Below, piece by piece: positions 6,238 to 6,399 of a stretch of 6,399 bases of DNA. The stretch is from JAAFJU01 sp043764895. GTDB taxonomy: Bacteria > Cyanobacteriota > Cyanobacteriia > Leptolyngbyales > Leptolyngbyaceae. The stretch covers positions 1 to 6,399 of the forward strand of contig JAYUJY010000086.1 in NCBI GenBank assembly GCA_043764895.1, in the 5' to 3' direction. Both the position numbers and the translations under genes were made by a program. The notes below the pieces were generated by a model. That model did no database searches. It saw only the letters and a list, made by a program, of their open reading frames with translations, and was not told the origin of the DNA. Each line of letters begins with the position of its first letter. Within the stretch, counting starts at the first letter, position 1.

Positions 6238-6399
6238 TTAGAAGAGCCGCACCCAACTGAGATGATCCGTCCAGTTATGGATACGGGAATTAAAAAAGGG
6301 AGCAAGCTGCTGTGTTTCAGGGTCCACCGCTTCAATTTTTGCGCCTTTAAATTCGTTGCAATGATAACAAGCCGCTGCTAAATTTTCACGGTCATCACT
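6238..6399 (-). pseudogene. HNH endonuclease, 3' fragment with truncated C-terminus, 5' end outside window
   Basis: Reading the minus strand from the right edge gives 53 residues to a TAA at 6238-6240. The segment DDRENLAAACYHCNEFKG, followed by VDPETQQLAPFFNSR and HNWTDHLSW, matches the second half of the small cyanobacterial HNH nucleases. There the sequence NLA-AC-x2-CN-x2-KG carries the metal-binding Asn and structural Cys residues, and DP-T-x-L-PLFNPR follows. Homologs continue for roughly another 25-30 residues after the W-x2-HF-W position (recalled), whereas this one ends at once in VRLF. One frame over, GAALLR reads on briefly, so a one-base loss in the GGG run or a transposon-linked truncation are both possible. 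The histidines of the first half lie outside the window. The gene is more likely a degraded flank than part of the central system. Confidence 0.65.

Noticed and set aside
1..6399. CRISPR array, tRNA or rRNA gene
   Set aside because: No regularly spaced direct repeats and no cloverleaf or rRNA-like conserved stretches were seen on either strand.

Overview
The window looks like an accessory region of a cyanobacterial chromosome or large plasmid. The main clue is the HIP1 octamer GCGATCGC, exact at 3337-3344, 3581-3588 and 4587-4594, with many CGATCG-core variants through the central genes. The flanking pieces (a SelO-type C-terminus, an IS1-like transposase and an ISKra4-like transposase) also read like cyanobacterial versions. 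No genus is claimed.

Layout: (1) 3-239, plus strand, is the 3' end of a SelO-type protein adenylyltransferase gene that enters from the left edge. (2) 296-994, minus strand, is a transposase remnant that keeps its DDE core but has lost its N-terminus. (3) 1087-3765, minus strand, is a tight two-gene unit. An 8-TM membrane iron-sulfur protein of the NapH/NosR type is followed after 12 nt by an unusual FHA + FAD/NAD reductase + 2Fe-2S ferredoxin fusion. (4) 3766-4027 is an intergenic region with a long hairpin and a repeated TAAYGACG motif. (5) 4028-5407, minus strand, is a vanadium-dependent haloperoxidase-like (PAP2 superfamily) protein with a histidine-rich tail. (6) 5408-6120 holds a leader region and a decayed ISKra4-type transposase with two apparent frameshifts. 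(7) 6238-6399, minus strand, is the truncated 3' end of an HNH endonuclease gene that enters from the right edge.

The three central genes are co-directional and bracketed by dead transposases. The two redox proteins fit a short electron path: NAD(P)H to FAD to 2Fe-2S in a cytosolic protein, then to clusters on the cytosolic face of a membrane protein. The N-terminal FHA domain suggests control or docking through phosphothreonine. Whether the haloperoxidase belongs to the same system is open, because a hairpin-bearing 262-nt gap separates it from the pair. The candidate undescribed system here is this FHA-gated flavin/iron-sulfur pair, possibly with the haloperoxidase.
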